Positions 8,658 to 16,989 of a stretch of DNA of 64,000 nt are shown in pieces. The notes beneath the pieces were generated by a model. The model worked only from the letters and a program-made list of their open reading frames with translations, did not search any database and was not told where the DNA came from. A program made the translations under genes and the position numbers. Numbering within the stretch: the stretch's first letter is position 1; each line of letters opens with the position of its first letter. The stretch comes from JAGVPT01 sp963827085 (GTDB lineage: Bacteria; Bacteroidota; Ignavibacteria; UBA10030; UBA8401): positions 558,001-622,000 of the forward strand of contig CAWGZY010000005.1 in the NCBI GenBank assembly GCA_963827085.1, in the 5' to 3' direction.

Positions 8658-9722
8658 CTACGAAACCTTTTCAACGGTTGATCCCGAAAAATATATGTTC
8701 TTGAACCGTAACGCCACATTCACGAGCAAAATCAACACGGGCACTTCCACTAATGGACCGATCACCGTCGCGAACGCCGCTTGTGAATTAATGCCAAAGA
8801 CTGCAACCGCAACTGCAATTGCCAACTCAAAGTCGTTGCTGCCAGCCGTAAACGCCATCGTTGTGGTCTTTTCATACGAAGCCCCCATGCGTCTTGCCAT
8901 GTAAAATGTGGCAAAGAACATGACAGCAAAGTAGACGGTGTATGGGATGGCAACACGGAGAACATCCAACGGTAATTCGATAATCTTCTCCCCCTTGAGT
9001 GAGAACATAACAAAGATAGTGAAGAGAAGAGCCACGGGGGTAAGTATCGAGATCTTCGGAACAAAACTGCTGTGATACCATTCTTTCGATTTTGCCCGAA
9101 CCATGATTGCGCGAGTCACGATTCCCGCCGCAAAGGGAACTCCTAAGTAGATCAACACCGTTACTGCAATCTTTGATATCGAAATCTCGACTAACGCTCC
9201 CTTCATTCCAAATAATGGGGGTAGAAATGTGATAAATACGTAGGCATAGACCGAATACAAGAAGACCTGGAAAAGTGCATTGAATGCGACGAGACCGGCT
9301 GCTAATTCCGGATCACCTTTGGCCAAGTCGTTCCAGACTAGAACCATTGCGATGCACCGTGCAAGTCCCACCAGGATTACACCAATCATCATCTCCGGTT
9401 TGTCGGGCAGCAATACGATCGCAAGCAGAAACATGATCAACGGTCCGACAATCCAGTTCTGCAGTAACGAAAGTCCCAACAACTTTACATTACTGAAAAC
9501 GACAGGCAGTTCCTCATACTTGACCTTTGCAAGCGGTGGATACATCATAAGCACCAAACCGATGGCAATCGGAAGGTTAGTTGTGCCGGAACTTAGTGAG
9601 TTCCAAAAACCGGATATGCCCGGATAGGCATAACCGAGGAGAACGCCAAGGAACATGGTCAGAAAGATCCAGAGTGTGAGATAGCGATCGAAGAACGACA
9701 ACTTTTTGGAAACTATGCTCAC
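8658..9722 (-). CDS. acr3: Arsenite efflux permease, ACR3 family
   Basis: ACR3 exports arsenite driven by the proton gradient. The hydrophobic protein (354 residues) has about ten membrane helices and typical motifs: LGYAYPG, GLVLMMYPPLAKVKYEEL, GLARCIAMVLVWNDLAKGD with the conserved cysteine, and TAGSNDFELAIAVAVA. I chose the GTG at 9722 because a GAAAGGA ribosome site precedes it; a GTG at 9749 is also open but has none. It is the last gene of arsR-arsM-arsC-arsC-acr3. Confidence 0.92.
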   Translation of the reverse strand: MSIVSKKLSFFDRYLTLWIFLTMFLGVLLGYAYPGISGFWNSLSSGTTNLPIAIGLVLMMYPPLAKVKYEELPVVFSNVKLLGLSLLQNWIVGPLIMFLLAIVLLPDKPEMMIGVILVGLARCIAMVLVWNDLAKGDPELAAGLVAFNALFQVFLYSVYAYVFITFLPPLFGMKGALVEISISKIAVTVLIYLGVPFAAGIVTRAIMVRAKSKEWYHSSFVPKISILTPVALLFTIFVMFSLKGEKIIELPLDVLRVAIPYTVYFAVMFFATFYMARRMGASYEKTTTMAFTAGSNDFELAIAVAVAVFGINSQAAFATVIGPLVEVPVLILLVNVALRFKNIYFSGSTVEKVS

Positions 9723-9765
9723 AAAGATTTTCCTTTCTTCGCGCTGCACGATATATCGGAGTTAA

Positions 9766-10200
9766 TCATTTTATCTCCTGTTCTGCCAGCGAAGATTCTA
9801 TCTTACGGGCAATTTGATCACGAATGGTTATCGTCTGTTCTAGTTTTTCCTCATACGTTCCGTGCAAAGAGGACGGATCGGGAAAACTCCAGTGGAGCCG
9901 CTTTGTAATACCTATAAAGATTGGGCAGCGTTCGGCGGTTGCCTCGTCGCATACGGTAATGACATAGGCAAAGGAACGGCCGGCTTTGACCAGGTTGAAC
10001 ACGTTTTGAGTTTTCTTGTTCGATATGTCGATGTTGATTTTCTTCATCGCATCAACAGCGAGGGGGTTGAGTTTTCCGGGCTCAAGCCCTGCACTCTCAG
10101 CCTCGAATTTATCTCCGGCAAGACGATTCAATAATGCTTCCGCCATTTGACTGCGTGCGCTATTGTGGACACAAACAAAAAGGACTTTTTTCTTTGCCAC
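9766..10200 (-). CDS. arsC: Arsenate reductase, low-MW phosphatase type (copy 1)
   Basis: This 144-residue ArsC has the CX5R loop CVHNSAR (Cys10-Arg16), then Cys84 and Cys92 in VITVCDEATAERCP. These are the three cysteines of the thioredoxin-coupled triple-cysteine redox relay that reduces arsenate to arsenite. It lies between a second arsC and acr3, so arsenite is made next to its exporter. DPSSLHGTYEEKL near the end is typical of the Staphylococcus-type enzyme. Confidence 0.92.
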   Translation of the reverse strand: MAKKKVLFVCVHNSARSQMAEALLNRLAGDKFEAESAGLEPGKLNPLAVDAMKKINIDISNKKTQNVFNLVKAGRSFAYVITVCDEATAERCPIFIGITKRLHWSFPDPSSLHGTYEEKLEQTITIRDQIARKIESSLAEQEIK

Positions 10201-10242
10201 TGAACCCTCTGTTGTTTATAGTATTAATGATAGACTGTTGGT

Positions 10243-10680
10243 TTATATTATGATACCCTGTGACAATTCGAGGTTATATAAATTAGTGAACGCTCTTTTG
10301 ATTTCATCCCGAACGTGCCGGAATACACCCAGAACTTCTTCTTCCGTTCCGACTGCTTCAGCAGGATCTTCGAATCCTATATGCAGTCTATGTTGGACTT
10401 TGCCGATGAAGACGGGACAAGTTTCTTTGGCGTCATCACACACCGTAATGACGTAATCAAAAGAATCGTTGACAAACTCCTCTACATTTTTCGGCTTGTT
10501 CCCGCCGATGTCGATGCCGACTTCTTTCATCACTTTGATTGCAAGGGGATGGACACGCTCTGCAGGTTTTGTACCGGCTGAAAAAACTTGCAACGTTGGG
10601 TTGAGCGATTTCAGAAGTCCTTCAGCCATTTGACTGCGGCATGAATTGCCGGTGCAAAGGATGAGTATTCTCGCCATCAT
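10243..10680 (-). CDS. arsC: Arsenate reductase paralogue (copy 2)
   Basis: A second 145-residue ArsC-like protein with CTGNSCR (Cys9-Arg15), an extra Cys14 inside the loop, and Cys81/Cys88 in VITVCDDAKETCP. The redox relay appears intact. The GFEDPAEAVGTEEE end differs clearly from copy 1, so this is an old duplicate or a separate acquisition. Its ATG overlaps the arsM stop (ATGA), implying translational coupling. Confidence 0.9.
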   Translation of the reverse strand: MMARILILCTGNSCRSQMAEGLLKSLNPTLQVFSAGTKPAERVHPLAIKVMKEVGIDIGGNKPKNVEEFVNDSFDYVITVCDDAKETCPVFIGKVQHRLHIGFEDPAEAVGTEEEVLGVFRHVRDEIKRAFTNLYNLELSQGIII

Positions 10681-11456
10681 TTTGTTCCGGAAATAGTTAT
10701 CGAACTTAATCGAGCATTATCCAGTTTGTAATCGTAATTCTTTTCAGAAACAATTTCGATGTTTTTGAAACCTGCTTTTCTGATAATGTCGATGTATTCC
10801 TTCCTATCTATTGCACCGCTGATACATCCTGCCCAGAGGGCGGCATCGTTTCTTTCTTTCGCGGATATGGCGCCATCAACAACGATATCGGACACGGTGA
10901 ATTTGCCTCCGGGGTTCAATACACGGTAAATTTCGCGGAATGCGTTCTTCTTGTTTGGCACAAGATTGATAACGCAATTGCTGATAACGCGGTCGACAGA
11001 GTTGTCTTGAACCGGCAATGCTTCAATCTCGCCCAGCCGGAACTCAACGTTCGTTGCATTGATTTTCTTCGCGTTGACTTTTGCCTTTTCGATCATTGCC
11101 TCTGTCATGTCGACTCCGATGGCCTTTCCAGTCATGCCGACATACCGGGCCGCGATGAACACATCGATGCCGGCGCCGGAACCGAGGTCAAGAACCGTAT
11201 ACCCTTCTTTTAAATCGGCAAACGCAGTTGGAACGCCGCAGCCAAGTCCCAGATCGGCACCTTCAGGTAGAATTGAAAGGTCTTCTGGTTTGTAATCCAA
11301 CGACATTTGGACAAGAGATTCAGAGCCGGTTCCGCAGCAGGAACCCACACCTGATCCACATGAAGAGGCTTTTGTGGCAATCGCAGAAATTTGGCCTTTT
11401 GCTATTTCAGCATATTTCTCTTTCACATCGTTCTTAATTTCCAGGTCCGTTTTCAT
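10677..11456 (-). CDS. arsM: Arsenite S-adenosylmethyltransferase
   Basis: ArsM methylates As(III) with SAM, giving methyl and finally volatile arsenicals. The SAM motif LDLGSGAGID (about 89-98) is clear. Cysteines at about 73 (LGCGVPTAF), 161 (SNCVINLVP) and 211 (AGCISGA) match the arsenic-binding cysteines of the family, and an N-terminal Cys-rich stretch (CGSGVGSCCGTG) is present. The ATG at 11456 has AAAGG 9 nt upstream and is preferred to an ATG three codons earlier. Confidence 0.92.
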   Translation of the reverse strand: MKTDLEIKNDVKEKYAEIAKGQISAIATKASSCGSGVGSCCGTGSESLVQMSLDYKPEDLSILPEGADLGLGCGVPTAFADLKEGYTVLDLGSGAGIDVFIAARYVGMTGKAIGVDMTEAMIEKAKVNAKKINATNVEFRLGEIEALPVQDNSVDRVISNCVINLVPNKKNAFREIYRVLNPGGKFTVSDIVVDGAISAKERNDAALWAGCISGAIDRKEYIDIIRKAGFKNIEIVSEKNYDYKLDNARLSSITISGTK

Positions 11457-11505
11457 GGAGATCATCCTTTCATCAATTATTGTTGATGCGTTAATTCAAA
11501 AAAAA

Positions 11506-11850
11506 CTAACAGCAGATTTGCATTCTGTTTTTTACTCTTTCGAGCGTCTGTCGATCCTTTTCGATGATGGAATTATCGTCAACCCAGCCGGCAAGGGAAG
11601 AGAGAAGCTCTTTTTTCATCGGGTCGAGGCTGTTCGTATCGATCCGATAATAATTCCATTTTCCTCTTTTTTCGTCTTTGATAAACCCTGCATCGCGCAA
11701 GGCGATCAAATGGTGAGAAAGTTTGGACTGAGCCATATTGAATGTTGCCATAAGCTCACAGACACATGCTTCCTCGTTTAACAGCACAAGCAGCAGCCGG
11801 ATTCGAATTTCTTCTGAGAGAGCCTTTAATGCAGCCGTTACTTCGACCAT
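11506..11850 (-). CDS. arsR: ArsR-family arsenite-responsive repressor
   Basis: A 114-residue winged-helix repressor that leaves DNA when As(III) binds. Cys29 and Cys31 in EEACVCELM lie in the usual metal-sensing helix; recognition helix QSKLSHHLIALRDAGFI follows. The protein ends in ICC, two more thiols that could complete a three-coordinate arsenic site. It is the first gene of the leftward ars operon, and a possible operator lies just upstream. Confidence 0.92.
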   Translation of the reverse strand: MVEVTAALKALSEEIRIRLLLVLLNEEACVCELMATFNMAQSKLSHHLIALRDAGFIKDEKRGKWNYYRIDTNSLDPMKKELLSSLAGWVDDNSIIEKDRQTLERVKNRMQICC

Positions 11851-11859
11851 GTTTAATCC

Positions 11860-11875
11860 ATCAACTTAATTTGAT
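11860..11875. promoter_or_regulatory. Candidate ArsR operator
   Basis: An interrupted palindrome ATCAA-N6-TTGAT lies 10 bp upstream of the arsR start, where autoregulation would act. The half-site spacing fits ArsR/SmtB-type operators; assignment is by position and symmetry only. Confidence 0.5.
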
Positions 11876-11905
11876 ACGTAAAAATACGGAAATAAGTTTC
11901 AACCG

Positions 11906-12589
11906 TCAAGAACTATTTTTGCCGAAGTCGAGGTACTGGCTCCATCGTCTGAACAATTCGGCTGTTGCCCGGGCATCGCCGAGGCAGTATTCGGCGATGT
12001 CGTGGAATCGTTTTTCCTGAATCAACTTCCCCATATCAAGCCCGGTGATTCCATGAGCTTTAGGGCTGTCGATGCCGAAAGACTTACAATAGAAATCGAG
12101 ACTGAATCTACGTGTGGTATTATAGAAAGTGAGCTGTTCCAAGAGGTCGCAGTGCTGGCTCGCATCGTACCGGTACGGAACAAGGTTTCGCGACGGCTGG
12201 ACGTTTAAGAGCGCCGAACGCACCATCAGGAATGGGCAGTCGAATCCCCGGCCATTAAAAGTAATGAATTGATGGTATGATGGAATCAGTCTCCAAAACT
12301 CTTCGAGGATTTCCTTTTCCGAACCGGATTTGTATTGCACAAGTCCGTCTGCGGAAGTAAACTCTTCCTTTTTGTCCGATTGAAAGAGGACTTTCCCCAT
12401 GCTTGAATCCGGATTGAAGAGTGCAATCGCCACAACCTGCGACGTAAGGGCATGCAGGTTCAAATTTTGTTTCGTCTCCTCTACTTTTTCCTCTGTATCG
12501 GCAAACTTAAAAAGATATTCGCGGCTTGACTGGTCGAACGAGTCGAGCGGAAGAGCGAGCGTTTCGATATCAAAGACGACGCGTGTCAT
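11906..12589 (-). CDS. Predicted 3'-5' exonuclease (PolB exonuclease-like, RNase H fold)
   Basis: The 227-residue protein has DEDD-type nuclease motifs: FDIETLALP near the N-terminus, ITFNGRGFDCPFL (motif II), and YCLGDARATAEL (motif III). This matches the family annotated as predicted 3'-5' exonucleases related to the PolB exonuclease domain. It probably trims DNA or RNA ends. It overlaps the upstream permease gene by 4 bp and is the last gene of the long pgsA-to-recX operon, so a repair role is reasonable but unproven. Confidence 0.78.
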   Translation of the reverse strand: MTRVVFDIETLALPLDSFDQSSREYLFKFADTEEKVEETKQNLNLHALTSQVVAIALFNPDSSMGKVLFQSDKKEEFTSADGLVQYKSGSEKEILEEFWRLIPSYHQFITFNGRGFDCPFLMVRSALLNVQPSRNLVPYRYDASQHCDLLEQLTFYNTTRRFSLDFYCKSFGIDSPKAHGITGLDMGKLIQEKRFHDIAEYCLGDARATAELFRRWSQYLDFGKNSS

Positions 12590-13626
12590 GAGCGTGTTAT
12601 CCTGTAATTTTTTAACCCCCAGTTAGTTTCTCGAGCTGTAACTTTGATGATGGTGTAGATCGGAATAGCAAGGACCATCCCCACAATTCCAAGCAATTTG
12701 CTCCCGACGAGGATGGTGAGGACAATCGTCAGCGGATGCATATCCAGAATTTTTCCGTACACATTCGGCTGGATAAACATTTGATCGATTTGCTGAACCA
12801 CAAACGTTGTGAGAACGATCGGGAGAAGCATCCGAAAGTCGCCGAATTGGATCAGCGATGCAGCGATGATGGGGACGACTGCAATGATCGGTCCCGCCAT
12901 CGGAATAATATTCGAAAAACCGCACACGATGCCGAAAATTATCGCATACCGAAAACCGAGAATCGAATACGCACTGATGTACAGGATGGCCACAGAAATT
13001 AATTCGATGCAGACGCCCCGGATGTATTTGCTGAGCTGCTGCTCAAGCTTGTTGATCACATTCAACGACATCTCGAAATATTTGTTCGGGACATTTTCGA
13101 TGATCGCTTTTTGGATACGGTGATAATCGTTCAGCAAGAAGAACGTAATGAACGGAACAACGATGAAGGATCCGGCCATTCCGAGCGCGCTCGTCATCGT
13201 GTCTTCGGCTCTGGCTGCGATAACAGGGAGCGTTGTTTCAATTTTTGCCGTTAAATCGCTTGATTTGAGGAACGGAATGATCCCGGCGACGGAAACGCTG
13301 AGCTGGTTCAGCAAATGAGCGAGGCGATCTCCCGTTAAAAATGCCGTAATGTTTGTGGCCTGGCGTACGATGACGGGATATATAGTCAAGAACCCGGCGA
13401 ATGATAGAACGCCCAGGAGAAGAAAGAGGCTGAGAATTCCGACGGCTCTGGGTATTCCTTCTTTTTCGAGGAAGTCGACAATAGGTTTGAGAATCATCGT
13501 GAGGGCAAATGACAGCACGAGCAGTAGAAAAACTTGTCCGAAGAAGGAAAGGACAAAAATTGGGGCCGCGATGGAGAAGGTAACGATGAAAACTTTCCAA
13601 TACCGGCTAGAAAAGAAATTATCCAT
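12586..13626 (-). CDS. AI-2E family (PerM/TqsA-like) permease, copy B
   Basis: A 346-residue membrane protein of the AI-2E transporter family: two N-terminal helices, a central periplasmic or amphipathic segment, FITFFLLNDYHRIQKAI, GPIIAVVPIIAA and a DMHPLTIVLTILVG end with further helices. Family members are annotated as autoinducer-2 exporters, but most have unknown substrates or act as Na+/H+ antiporters. It overlaps the preceding paralogue by 8 bp. Confidence 0.85.
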   Translation of the reverse strand: MDNFFSSRYWKVFIVTFSIAAPIFVLSFFGQVFLLLVLSFALTMILKPIVDFLEKEGIPRAVGILSLFLLLGVLSFAGFLTIYPVIVRQATNITAFLTGDRLAHLLNQLSVSVAGIIPFLKSSDLTAKIETTLPVIAARAEDTMTSALGMAGSFIVVPFITFFLLNDYHRIQKAIIENVPNKYFEMSLNVINKLEQQLSKYIRGVCIELISVAILYISAYSILGFRYAIIFGIVCGFSNIIPMAGPIIAVVPIIAASLIQFGDFRMLLPIVLTTFVVQQIDQMFIQPNVYGKILDMHPLTIVLTILVGSKLLGIVGMVLAIPIYTIIKVTARETNWGLKNYRITRS

Positions 13627-14665
13627 GGTATTCGGTGATCCGATAGTTCTTGAGTCCCCAGTTTGTTTCGCGCGCGGTAACAGTAACCACCGTGTAGATT
13701 GGAATTGCGAGCACCATTCCTAGAATCCCGAGAAGTTCGCCTCCCAGGAGAATGACGATCATGATTGTCAACGGATGCATGTTGAGCAATTTGCCGTAGA
13801 GGTTCGGTTGAACAAAAATATCATCCACCTGCCGCACCAAGACAGTCGCGATTACGATCGGTACTATCATCCGAAAATCTCCGAATTGAATGATAGAAAC
13901 GATCATGACAGGGACCGCGCCAATAATCGGTCCTGCCAACGGGATGACATTGGTGATCCCTCCGATCAATCCGAGCACGGTGGCGTATTGAATGCCCATC
14001 ATTTGATACGCGAAGATGTACATAATCGTCACTGCGGCTGAATCGATGCACACTCCGCGAATGTATTTGCTGATTTGGCTGTCCAGTGAATGAACAACGT
14101 TCAATGCCATTTCGAAGTATTTATTCGGGACGTTTTCAATCAGTGCTTTCTGCATCTTGTAATAGTCATTGAGGAGAAAGAATGTGATGAAGGGGACGAT
14201 GATCAGGGATGCGACAAGGCTCAGAGCGCTCGTTAGTGAATCTTCGGCTGCTTTGGTTAATGCGGGGAGGAGACTGTTCAGCTTTGCGGCGATAACGTCC
14301 GCTTTAATGAACGGCACTTTATCCGAAATCGAAGCGGCCATCTGTTTCAACAATGCTGAAAGATGTTCGCTGTTCATCAACGATGACAGGCTTGACAATT
14401 GAAAAACAACGATCGGATAGATGTTGATGAATGTAAAAAAGACGACCCCTCCGATGACGGCATACATCGTGAGAATTCCTGCCGACCTCGGAATGTTTTT
14501 GTTTTCGAAGTAATCGACGAGAGGCCTAAGCACCATCGTGAGTACAAACGACATTGTGAGGAGGAGAAACACCTGGCCAAGAAGGGAAAGGGCGAGAATT
14601 GACCCGATGATGGCGAACGTAACGAGAAAAACTTTCCAGTGCCGGCTTTTAAAGAATTTTTGCAT
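13619..14665 (-). CDS. AI-2E family permease, copy A
   Basis: A 348-residue paralogue of the following gene along its whole length: matching SRHWKVF-type starts, FFLLNDYYKMQKALIENVPNKYFEMALN, GPIIGAVPVMIVS and NMHPLTIMIVILLGGELLGI. The tandem pair clearly arose by duplication. It begins 2 bp after recX and is probably cotranscribed with recA-recX. Nothing here points to a quorum-sensing role. Confidence 0.85.
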   Translation of the reverse strand: MQKFFKSRHWKVFLVTFAIIGSILALSLLGQVFLLLTMSFVLTMVLRPLVDYFENKNIPRSAGILTMYAVIGGVVFFTFINIYPIVVFQLSSLSSLMNSEHLSALLKQMAASISDKVPFIKADVIAAKLNSLLPALTKAAEDSLTSALSLVASLIIVPFITFFLLNDYYKMQKALIENVPNKYFEMALNVVHSLDSQISKYIRGVCIDSAAVTIMYIFAYQMMGIQYATVLGLIGGITNVIPLAGPIIGAVPVMIVSIIQFGDFRMIVPIVIATVLVRQVDDIFVQPNLYGKLLNMHPLTIMIVILLGGELLGILGMVLAIPIYTVVTVTARETNWGLKNYRITEYHG

Positions 14666-14667
14666 AC

Positions 14668-15306
14668 CTATTGCGAAAGGATGTGTCTTGTTGCGCTCAA
14701 TGCAGTATCAAAAGCAAACCCCCGGCGTACAAGATAGTCCAAGATTTTTTTTTTGAAATGATCGTCGTCGAGCTGCTTCGTCGATCGCCCGATTCGCTCG
14801 CTTTGCCGCTCCGCCGCTTTGACTGCCATTTGAAATTCCGACTCCGGCGAGGAGAATTCAGTGAGAACCGATTCTATCAGAGGAGGCGGTACGCCTTTTC
14901 TTATCAGCATTTGGCGGAGCAGCTTCGACCCCGCCGGTTTTTTCGCGAGGGCATCCCCGCACACCATGCGCGCGAAAGCAGCATCGTCGAGCATGCGTAA
15001 CGCTTCTAGACGTTCAATAATTCTCTCGGCAATCTCCTCCGAAAATTCTTTTCTCAATAAGTAATCGCGGATCTCTCTCTTACTTCGGGGACGAATTGCC
15101 AGAAATCGAAGTGCTTTTTGCTTTGCCGCCTCTTCATGGTCGGATGCAACAATCTTCTCTATAGTACCCTCGTCGAGCAGAGCCCCTTCGTGCAATGCAA
15201 ATTTTAGCAGGATATCATCGCTGACGCCAAACGCAAAGCTCCCGTCGATGAAAATAGACTTTCGCGATGACCGTTTTTTTTGCCGTTCTATTTTTGTAAT
15301 GTGCAT
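14668..15306 (-). CDS. recX: Regulatory protein RecX
   Basis: RecX inhibits RecA filament growth. The 212-residue protein has the three-helix repeat organization: ALRFLAIRPRSKREIRDYL, LEALRMLDDAAFARMVC with KLLRQMLIRKG, and a third repeat with KKILDYLVRRGFAFDTAL. It starts 16 bp after recA in the classic recA-recX order. Confidence 0.9.
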   Translation of the reverse strand: MHITKIERQKKRSSRKSIFIDGSFAFGVSDDILLKFALHEGALLDEGTIEKIVASDHEEAAKQKALRFLAIRPRSKREIRDYLLRKEFSEEIAERIIERLEALRMLDDAAFARMVCGDALAKKPAGSKLLRQMLIRKGVPPPLIESVLTEFSSPESEFQMAVKAAERQSERIGRSTKQLDDDHFKKKILDYLVRRGFAFDTALSATRHILSQ

Positions 15307-15322
15307 CGCGCTTCAACACGTT

Positions 15323-16408
15323 TTATTTGGCTGCCTTCTTCGGTGATGCCTGCTCAGCTTGTTTTGTCGGAGGCGGAGCCTGTTTCGCCGGTGCTGCGGG
15401 TTCGGTATCCGCAATCATTCCTAATTTTTTGCGGACTGCCGTAAGAATATCCTCGGCAATTTTTGGCGATGCCGTCAGGTATGCCTTTACTGCGTCGCGC
15501 CCCTGGCCGATGCGGTCTTCTTTATAGGAGAACCATGACCCGCTTTTTACGATGATGTTGTGCTCGACGGCAATATCGATCAAATCTCCGAGCTTTGAGA
15601 TACCCTCGTTGTACAGAATATCGAACTGTGCTTCGCGGAAAGGAGGTGCGACTTTATTTTTCACGACTTTTACTTTTGTCCTGTTGCCGATAACCGTAGT
15701 GCCGTCTTTCAGCGCTTCGATGCGCCGGACGTCGAGCCGAACCGACGCGTAGAATTTCAATGCGTTGCCGCCGGTCGTCGTTTCCGGGTTGCCGAACATG
15801 ATGCCGATTTTCATCCGAAGCTGATTGGTGAAGATGACGGATGTTTTCGATTTGCTGATGGCGGCAGTCAGTTTCCTCAGCGCCTGCGACATCAACCGTG
15901 CTTGCACACCCATTGACGGGTCGCCCATTTCCCCCTCGATCTCCGCGCGCGGCGTCAACGCTGCGACTGAATCGATGACAACGACGTCCAACGCGCCGCT
16001 GCGGACGAGCGTTTCGACGATCTCAAGAGCCTGCTCGCCAAACTCGGGCTGCGACAGCAGCAAATTATTAGTATCGACGCCGAGGCGCTTTGCGTACGCC
16101 GTATCGAGTGCATGTTCCGCATCGATGAATGCCGCAAGCCCGCCCGTCTTTTGCGCTTCCGCGATAATGTGAAGGCAAAGCGTTGTTTTGCCTGACGATT
16201 CCGGTCCGTAAATTTCGGTGACTCTTCCGCGGGGAATTCCGCCGATGCCGAGTGCGGCATCGAGCGATATCGACCCGGTCGAGATACAATCAATCTTCAC
16301 GATGGGGCCTTCGCCCAGCTTCATGATCGAACCTTTGCCGTGCTGCTTTTCAATTTGATCGATGGCGACTTTCAGCGCCTGGATCTTCGACTCTTTTTCT
16401 TCGGACAT
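15323..16408 (-). CDS. recA: Recombinase A
   Basis: RecA drives homologous strand exchange and triggers the SOS response. The 361-residue protein has Walker A GPESSGKT (68-75), VVIDSVAALTPRAEIEGEMGD, the L1 and L2 DNA-binding loops and TTGGNALKFYASVRLD. The tail after about 335 is Ala/Pro/Lys-rich (PAKQAPPPTKQ) and not acidic as in E. coli. No SOS box is obvious: it begins only 8 bp after thpR inside an operon. Confidence 0.97.
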   Translation of the reverse strand: MSEEKESKIQALKVAIDQIEKQHGKGSIMKLGEGPIVKIDCISTGSISLDAALGIGGIPRGRVTEIYGPESSGKTTLCLHIIAEAQKTGGLAAFIDAEHALDTAYAKRLGVDTNNLLLSQPEFGEQALEIVETLVRSGALDVVVIDSVAALTPRAEIEGEMGDPSMGVQARLMSQALRKLTAAISKSKTSVIFTNQLRMKIGIMFGNPETTTGGNALKFYASVRLDVRRIEALKDGTTVIGNRTKVKVVKNKVAPPFREAQFDILYNEGISKLGDLIDIAVEHNIIVKSGSWFSYKEDRIGQGRDAVKAYLTASPKIAEDILTAVRKKLGMIADTEPAAPAKQAPPPTKQAEQASPKKAAK

Positions 16409-16416
16409 AAGAGCTC

Positions 16417-16983
16417 CTAATGTGTCAATGGAATACTGGATAGTTGTGAATATGCTGAACCCGAGGGGGAGAGGTCGCTTTTCATGATGAGCAACTCGGT
16501 ACAGAGGAATTGTAATGATTCAAAGGTAGTATTTTCAATCTTCGTAATCAAGTTCTCAGTGATTTTTCCTTTTACTCTGCCGAGCGTGATATGCGGATGA
16601 AACGGGCGCTCTTCCTTTTTAAAGCCGGCAGAAGTGCAAGCATTTTCGACAACTTTGAAGCAGTCTACAAGAAAAGTGTTTTCATCACCTGAAGAACCTA
16701 TCCAGACTATTTTTGGCGAGTGCTCGGCGGGGAAACAGCCAATCGTTGTAAACGGTATTTCGAATCGACGGATTGAGCGACATTCTTGATTCAGAGAAGA
16801 TTGAAGTTGACGAAGTTGCTCAGGCAAAACGTCGCCCAAAAACTTCATTGTGATATGAAACTTCTCTTGTTTTTCCCAGCGAATTGCGGTCGTCTCCGGC
16901 TTGAGAGGCGATAAAATATCTGCGATGGCTGATTGAATGTGGGGAGGGGGAAAGATACCGATGAATGTACGTATGCCTTTCAT
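16417..16983 (-). CDS. thpR: RNA 2',3'-cyclic phosphodiesterase (2'-5' RNA ligase family)
   Basis: This 188-residue protein has the two HxTx motifs of the 2H phosphoesterase fold: KFHITMKFLGD and HPHITLGRVKG. Family members open 2',3'-cyclic phosphates and were first described as tRNA-half 2'-5' ligases. It lies between cinA (6 bp) and recA (8 bp), an arrangement seen in many bacteria. Confidence 0.9.
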   Translation of the reverse strand: MKGIRTFIGIFPPPHIQSAIADILSPLKPETTAIRWEKQEKFHITMKFLGDVLPEQLRQLQSSLNQECRSIRRFEIPFTTIGCFPAEHSPKIVWIGSSGDENTFLVDCFKVVENACTSAGFKKEERPFHPHITLGRVKGKITENLITKIENTTFESLQFLCTELLIMKSDLSPSGSAYSQLSSIPLTH

Positions 16984-16989
16984 TGGGGG

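Noticed and set aside
12586..14665. Reading the two AI-2E-family permeases as a quorum-sensing system
   Set aside because: The family name is historical; no luxS or receptor gene is near, and most members have other or unknown substrates.
16380..16440. SOS (LexA) box in front of recA
   Set aside because: recA begins 8 bp after thpR and no recognisable palindromic box is visible in or near the junction.
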